From: Humulus lupulus
Taxonomy: Eukaryota > Streptophyta > Magnoliopsida > Rosales > Cannabaceae
Assembly: GCF_963169125.1 (NCBI RefSeq)
Contig: NC_084798.1
Span: 103,557,970 to 103,621,969, forward strand
Length of the DNA: 64,000 nt
Reading direction: 5' to 3'
Shown piece by piece: positions 58,556 through 64,000 of this stretch. The first letter of the stretch is position 1. Each line of letters begins with the position of its first letter. The notes beneath the pieces are model-generated. The model was not told the DNA's origin. It saw nothing but the letters and a program-made list of their open reading frames with translations, and did no database searches. The position numbers and the translations under genes are program-made.

Positions 58556-60034
58556 GGTATTGATTATTTATTTTAGTATATAATTTTGAGTGATATCTCA
58601 TTGATTAAGCCTTAGCATAATCTTGGTTAATTATTGAGGCTATCATATAAAGTTGTAATGATAATTTATAAGGCTATGATTTCATGTGATGGAGGTCACA
58701 CATTATTTTGGAGAATATTATGGTCTAATAAGTACTATAGCCACATAAGTACATTTTTTAGGATTAATATTGTTTTGACTAAATAACTATTATAAGATAG
58801 AAAATAAGGGTTTAATGAAGATCATGGGTGGTTAATGGAAGCTATATTAGATGTTACAAAGGTAGTTATTGGTGGATTACAAAGGTGGTTATTATAGGTT
58901 AGTGGCTTATGTAAATATTAAGCACAAGATGTTGGTTTGAAAAGAGTACATAAGATGCACAGCGAAAGTTTAAAATTTTTTATTTGTTCACCGAAACAAC
59001 GATACGATCCCATATATACATTAAATTAAAGCATATAAGAGACACATCTACACTTCTTGTAGTATATTAGTTGTTCTCGCTATCTTTTAGTACAGAATAA
59101 TCATCATCCAAAACTCTTGTCATTTTTAATGTTTTGATATTACTTGTAAGTTAAGTACATCAGTTTTCTGGTTACTAGATATTTTCCATTTTTTTTTTAT
59201 AACTATCTGATCCCAAAACTTTGCATTTTGAGTTTTCATTATGGTTGAACTACTTTGCAAAGCTTTATACATTTCAAATGTAGTCTTTAACGTATAAATT
59301 TCGAGTTTTGACTTTTATAAGGTATTCACCACTAGAATTACATTGTAAAGTGAACTGTAGAAGGTGCAAGTTGCGAGTAATAAAACCTCAAATATAAGAA
59401 ATTATATAAAATGTAACATTTTTTCTATTATACAATTATAGATATTTAGGCCTCTTTTTAAAGTTTGCCACATCAGTCAGGACACTATTTCTTGATAATT
59501 TGTCTACTCTATTTTTTTTATGGCGGTGTTAAATAGACTGTTTAAATATTGATTTCAACACCGTAAATTATCTAGAATTTCTTAAAAATTTGCAGGAGAA
59601 CTGCTATAACTACAATGAACATTGTCATAAAAATACTTAGATCATAATTCATATGCGTAAAGCAAGATCATGCCTTACTGTAAAGTAATAAAGCCTACCT
59701 TGTTGTGGATTTTTCCAATATTTATAATTACTCCATATATATAAAGATATTTACGATCATAATATGAATAATGTATATACATATAGAGAGCATTTTATGG
59801 AGTATCCAAAGCTATTCTTTTACCAATTTGCATACTTTGGGAACCACTACATAAATTGAACGAGCCATTGTATGTTCCTCTCATCATTCAGCTTGGGTGA
59901 ATATGGAAATGGAGTGCTGGCCCTTTGCTAGTGTTGTACGTGGTTGAAAGTGAACTATACCAATGCACATGGCAAGCGACGAAGGAAATCAAGCTGAATA
60001 TGAAACAGGGTCTTATTAAACTAGTAGTGCTAGG
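58556..60034. other. AT-rich unassigned DNA
   Basis: About 1.5 kb with no credible ORF, RNA gene or element terminus recognised. It is probably the DNA flanking the CACTA element or an old decayed repeat. Confidence 0.4.
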
Positions 60035-61103
60035 TGTAACATGCCGACCTTGAGGGCATGTTACAAGCTAGGATGGCGCTCGGTCAGATGCGCACGCGAG
60101 GGTGCAGGCTGGTGAGCATGCTGATGCCTAGTTTGTACGGCAGTGGCATTTTCGTAAATATCTTCAATATTGCCCGGAAATGGACGAGACTTGGTAAGTT
60201 CCATATTGAAGGGTCAATTAACGCAATGGTACGATCGGATTTGGGAGATTCAGAGAATTGGTGAGCTGAAAGCCAAATATGTCTCCCAAGCAAAAATCAT
60301 ATATGTTCTTGGTAGAAGGCTAAAAGCTCAGAAGGCTCTTTGTAGGGGGAGCACCTGGTGTCAGCTCTCCACCACCCCCTGGCGCAGGTGCGTCAAGTGA
60401 GCTAATACTAGTTGGGAGGACTAGTAGGGCGGGCATATGAGGACCACGAGGGGACTCATATGTCTCCATGAGTAGGAGTACTCATGGACAATACCGGGCC
60501 GCCCTGGTAGTGCGTCGAAGTGTGCTGCCAGAGGTTTATGGGTACGGTTCCCTTGGCTTGCCGGGATGCCGCTTACATGGAACATGGCCCAAACCTTCGT
60601 GAGATCTCGTGGTGCACCATGGCCACAAATCTCGACATGAGATGGCACGGAAAGTCATTCGTGGTACTTGTTAGCGTGCAAGCACTAGAGGGTACACTAT
60701 GCTTGAGTAGGCCTTGGTCTATGACGTGAACTAATCGGATAGTATCGAATGGGACAGGATGGGAGGTGTTGGCACGTCAGCTTGTTGTTGGCTCTTAGCC
60801 ACAAATGCTACCTTGACTTGCGAATGTTTGGGTGAGCATCGGTGTTGGGATTTTCCTTGCCATAGTGAGAACCTATGGACAGTGTGAGTGTCTTGGCTAG
60901 ATAGCCTTGATGCATGATTGCACTCATAGATGCTTGAGAGAATGACTCAGCGAGAGTTGTTTGAGAGACGGAAGTGTGCAGAGGCACACGGTCGCGCGAA
61001 AAATGTGCCCATTGTTATTCGAATGGTTGGAAGGTTGACCTTGGCTTAGAGGAGTCAAGGTACCGCACGGGCATTTCCGCTGTCAAAATGTTAGCCTGTG
61101 ACA
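60035..61103 (+). repeat. 5' LTR of the non-autonomous element
   Basis: Begins TGTAACATGCC and ends GCCTGTGACA. The first 31 bases form an inverted repeat (11-bp arms, 9-nt loop). Confidence 0.9.
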
Positions 61104-61105
61104 GT

Positions 61106-61118
61106 TGGTATCAGAGCC
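61106..61118 (+). other. Primer-binding site, initiator Met tRNA
   Basis: TGGTATCAGAGCC, an exact match to the standard plant PBS, two bases after the LTR end. Confidence 0.93.
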
Positions 61119-62181
61119 AGGTTCATCTCAAGTTGAGGTGAACCTGGTTGGCCCATCCTAGAAAGGATGTAGGCGTGCTGAAGGACAATAAGGGTCTGGA
61201 TCCTTGGACAGATGTCGTTGAGCCTTTTAGACACCTAGAAAGGATCAGTAGGCTGAGACGGGATGAGACTTGGTTGCTCTTCTTTGTGGGAATACTAGAC
61301 ATCCTAGAGAGGGGACACGTTATGGTTGCTTCGAATCAAAGTTCAGAGATGCTAGAAAGACAACAACCACGTGAAATTGTGGAGAGGTGCTACAAAAGAG
61401 TTGGAACTCATTGACATGAGACAAGGTTCGATCGAGAGTTCAAGGTTTTATTCTTGGTTCACTAGTTCAGGTTTGCCTGAGTGACAGTGTAAGTCGTATG
61501 GAATGCTGTTGTTGAACAGGGAACTTGTACGCAAGAGTGGGTGAGCATAATAGTGGTCGTCAGATGCTTGTCAGTCACGACAGAAGTCAAGAGTAGATAG
61601 CTTTGGGGAACTAGATAAATATGAACATGAAATACTTCAGTTGCTACTTGTATGCCAAATGGCATCACAGGGAGACCAAGGTGGTCGTGGCCGCGATTGT
61701 CAGAGGGAAGTTGTACTTGGAGGTGTCTACATGTTATCTTGTTTCGTCCAAGAAAGGAGGTGCCGAGACAATTGAGTGGAACGTGTTGCCTCACAGTGAT
61801 TAGCTGGTGGGGGCAACACTGTGGCATTGTGGGAGATGCTGAGTTGTGGAATATAAGCATCAAAGGCCAGCAGGGCCGAGTAGACTGCGCGCAGTGGTCG
61901 GAATAGTACTAGAGTTTCGAGAGCACTGTAGAGCCGCGTCAAGGAAACTTAGTACTACAAGAAGGCTTAAGGAGGCGGAGATGGTGCTTGAGTTCAAATG
62001 TGGGCTGGAGGGCCTTGCTATTGGGACTTAGTGACCATAGGAGCCTAGAGAAGCTGACCGGAGGGGCGAGATGCTAGTATGTAGAAGATGGATAGCTATG
62101 TGGAGAGCTCACGCATAGGGGAATTGACAATGGTGCTACACGAATTCTTGTGTGTGGGAAAGTTGTCGAGGACGCCAACAG

Positions 62182-62197
62182 TTGAAGTGGGGGAGAG
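62182..62197 (+). other. Internal copy of the polypurine tract
   Basis: TTGAAGTGGGGGAGAG is identical to 63,733-63,748, and both are preceded by a similar GA(C/G)G(C)-CAACA/GACAA context. It could serve as a second plus-strand primer or mark an older internal junction. Confidence 0.75.
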
Positions 62198-62328
62198 ACC
62201 TTCACGGTTCAAACATCCAAATAGCAGACCAATGCTCCGTTACGAAAGCATCGAGATGAGTTATCAGGGAGATCGTTAGTTGTTCAGAATGTAAAGTGAA
62301 GGAGACTCAGAGACAAAGACAAGGCCAG

Positions 62329-62427
62329 TTACCTAGGGTGAAAGTCGTCAGGACTTAGGTACTAAGGTAACATCAGTGCAACATTTACCTAAGGTGAAAG
62401 TCAACAGGACTCAGGTACTAAGGCAAC
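62329..62427 (+). repeat. 43-bp direct repeat pair, 56-bp period
   Basis: TTACCTAGGGTGAAAGTC... (62,329) and TTACCTAAGGTGAAAGTC... (62,385), each followed by CAGGACT.AGGTACTAAGG. Confidence 0.85.
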
Positions 62428-63732
62428 GTAGAGATGTCGAGGGGCGAAGAGTCAGATTGGCCAAGACATTAGTACAACATCATCTTCAAAAGTGATAAAT
62501 GGAACGAGGGACCGCACGAGAAAAACGGTTAGCTTGCGAGCTATACCTTGAGAGGTACACCTCGAGAAGAGAAGTTATTCCCAAGTTGGAATGGGGGAGC
62601 CCACTAATTCATATGTTCGAAGAGTCAGGGTACTTGTTCAGTTTTGGTGTGTGAATCTAGAGAGAAACACAACAACAGATGGGTTGTACAGTGCGAAGAC
62701 ATGCATGACTGATGCGAGTAGGTCAGGTGACCAATTGAAACTGCAGATAGACAGTATGCATGGGCGTAGGCTGAGGCCAAGATTGGGCAGGTTTTGCAGT
62801 ATGTTATGGGACATGCTTAGTGTTTTATGGGGACACGTGTTTATGGGAACACAAGCCGAATGATTCAGAGAACATATGCCGAAGGGAGACAGCGGATTGG
62901 AACAACTTCAGACCTCAAGGGTGAGGTAAAGTGAAGTCAAGTTGATCAAGATTCAACAGGCCGTCTAGAGTTAGGCAAGGTTTATTTGGGGGCAGAACTT
63001 CAGGCATGATGCTGAGAGTCATCATGAGCACAAGCCAGAAGGCAGTGTAGTGGTTTCGAATGATGTCAGATCATTGACCACATTATAGAAGCTTAGAGGA
63101 GCAGTGATGCTTATGGTTAGGAATGGCCATTTCGCATCAAGCCATGGGTATGTAGTAAGGCCAGAGGGCCAAAAGTCTGGGAGACTACTTCGCGAAGTCT
63201 GTGTGCAAGGATGCACTAGATACTACATAAAGGCTACAATTGGCATGAGTGCCATGTTAAAGAGAGACATGCCTATTATGAAAGGATGTTTCCTAGGTGC
63301 CGTTGGGAACGGTTGGTTTGCGAACCTCACCCTGAGGGGGTGCACCTTAATTTCCTCCTTGTCAATAAGAGAGTAGGCATTGGAAGATTGGAAGGAAAGA
63401 AACAATCAAAAGATGTGTTGGCTTTGGGGTCAGTGTTGCAAGGGCTGCTTGGTTGACTGGAGGGACATCGTGATGGACTCGGAGGAGTTCATGTATGTAA
63501 GGAGTATTCAAGTGCAGCGGCACTACTTCATGCGAGGATTCTAAATAACGACGGGGACATGGGGTCCTTGATCAAGTCCAAGGGTGGACATGGGAGATCA
63601 TCACCAAGTTGGTGGTTCTACAGTGGTAGAAGGACTAGTGCAGACTCAAGATTCGGAAGAAGCATGGAGTGAGCTTAGGAGTCGAGGCAGGAAGAAGATT
63701 GGGCAGTGGTCTGTCGATGAGGGCATCGACAA

Positions 63733-63748
63733 TTGAAGTGGGGGAGAG
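63733..63748 (+). other. 3' polypurine tract of the non-autonomous element
   Basis: TTGAAGTGGGGGAGAG abuts the 3' LTR start TGTAACATG. Confidence 0.88.
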
Positions 63749-64000
63749 TGTAACATGCTGGCCTTGAGGGCATGTTACAAGCTAGGATGGCGCTCGGTCA
63801 GATGCGCACGCGAGGGTGCAGGCTGGTGAGCATGCTGATGCCTAGTTTGTACAGCAGTGGCATTTTCGTAAATATCTTCAATATTGCCCGGAAATGGACG
63901 GGACTTGGTAGGTTCCATATTGAAGGGTCAATGAACGCAATGGTACAATCGGATTTGGGAGATTCGGAGAATTGGTGAGCTGAAAGCCAAATATGTCTCC
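63749..64000 (+). repeat. 3' LTR, first 252 bp
   Basis: Matches 60,035-60,286 with a few substitutions and is cut by the window end. Confidence 0.92.

Larger units (their letters stand above)
61119..63732 (+). other. Internal region without recognised genes
   Basis: Frames up to 133 codons occur, but none shows a gag, RT, integrase or zinc motif in the sense direction. A weak RT-like string on the minus strand (61,690-61,610) is described among the findings. It contains a purine tract at 62,182-62,197 identical to the 3' polypurine tract and a 43-bp repeat pair at 62,329 and 62,385. Confidence 0.6.
60035..64000 (+). mobile_element. Non-autonomous LTR retrotransposon (runs off the right end)
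   Basis: The 5' LTR is 60,035-61,103, the PBS 61,106-61,118, the internal region to 63,732, the polypurine tract 63,733-63,748, and the 3' LTR starts at 63,749 with 252 bp visible. The visible LTR parts differ at about nine positions by eye. The 2.6-kb internal region has only short, unrelated frames and no clear gag, protease, RT or integrase, so it should depend on another element for replication. CTAGG (60,030-60,034) is the presumptive target duplication. The right partner is outside the window. Confidence 0.87.

Noticed and set aside
61106..61118. Initiator-tRNA-like sequence
   Set aside because: It is the retrotransposon primer-binding site (complement of the tRNA 3' end), not a tRNA gene. 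No cloverleaf surrounds it.

Overview
The window is repeat-dense nuclear DNA from a flowering plant. The evidence is Ty3/gypsy elements of the Tekay-type chromovirus, Tat/Retand and Athila groups, a plant L1-type LINE with a zf-RVT domain, a PIF/Harbinger element with a Myb/SANT-like partner gene, and a CACTA (En/Spm) element with a Transposase_24-type gene. I would guess a dicot, perhaps in the Rosales, but I cannot prove the species. No host gene, tRNA or rRNA was recognised in 64 kb. Nearly every coding stretch is a decayed transposon gene. The layout suggests pericentromeric or other heterochromatic DNA built by repeated nested insertion.

Left block (1-22,960). A plus-strand Tat/Retand element ('Tat-2') survives as an integrase C-terminus (18,955-19,300), a 495-bp tandem duplication and an antisense extra ORF (20,538-22,957). 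A minus-strand Tat element ('Tat-1') lies inside its integrase. The 5' LTR of Tat-1 is at 18,144-18,945, and its gag, protease, RT, RNase H and integrase run leftwards off the window. Tat-1 is broken by three insertions: an LTR-like insertion near 1,000-2,462; a 5'-truncated chromovirus ('Chromo-1', 2,834-11,756) whose 3' LTR holds two more solo LTRs in opposite orientations; and an Athila element (12,764 to about 16,650) cut off in its protease.

Middle (22,960-31,478). A minus-strand LINE (about 23,257-28,092) is bounded by 16-bp target-site duplications with one mismatch. It is followed by AT-rich DNA with a perfect 22-bp-stem hairpin, then a GC-rich LTR with TATA box, PBS-like site and a gag-like leader.

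Right block (31,479-58,555). A CACTA element of about 3.2 kb net is expanded to 27 kb. It contains a long LTR-like insertion (34,219 to about 40,875) that itself holds a solo LTR (37,384-39,957). It also contains an otherwise complete chromovirus ('Chromo-3', 41,005-58,224, TSD GACGA). The 5' LTR of Chromo-3 holds a PIF/Harbinger element (41,845-50,122, TSD TAA), which in turn holds a solo LTR (42,669-45,065, TSD CATCT). The uninterrupted 3' LTR of Chromo-3 preserves the empty Harbinger target site.

Right end (60,035-64,000). An LTR retrotransposon has an intact initiator-Met PBS, a 3' polypurine tract and an internal exact copy of that tract, but no convincing gag or pol. It is the best candidate for an undescribed non-autonomous family. 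Stop codons in the chromoviruses are almost all CAG-to-TAG, CGA-to-TGA or TGG-to-TAG changes, the expected footprint of cytosine-methylation decay.
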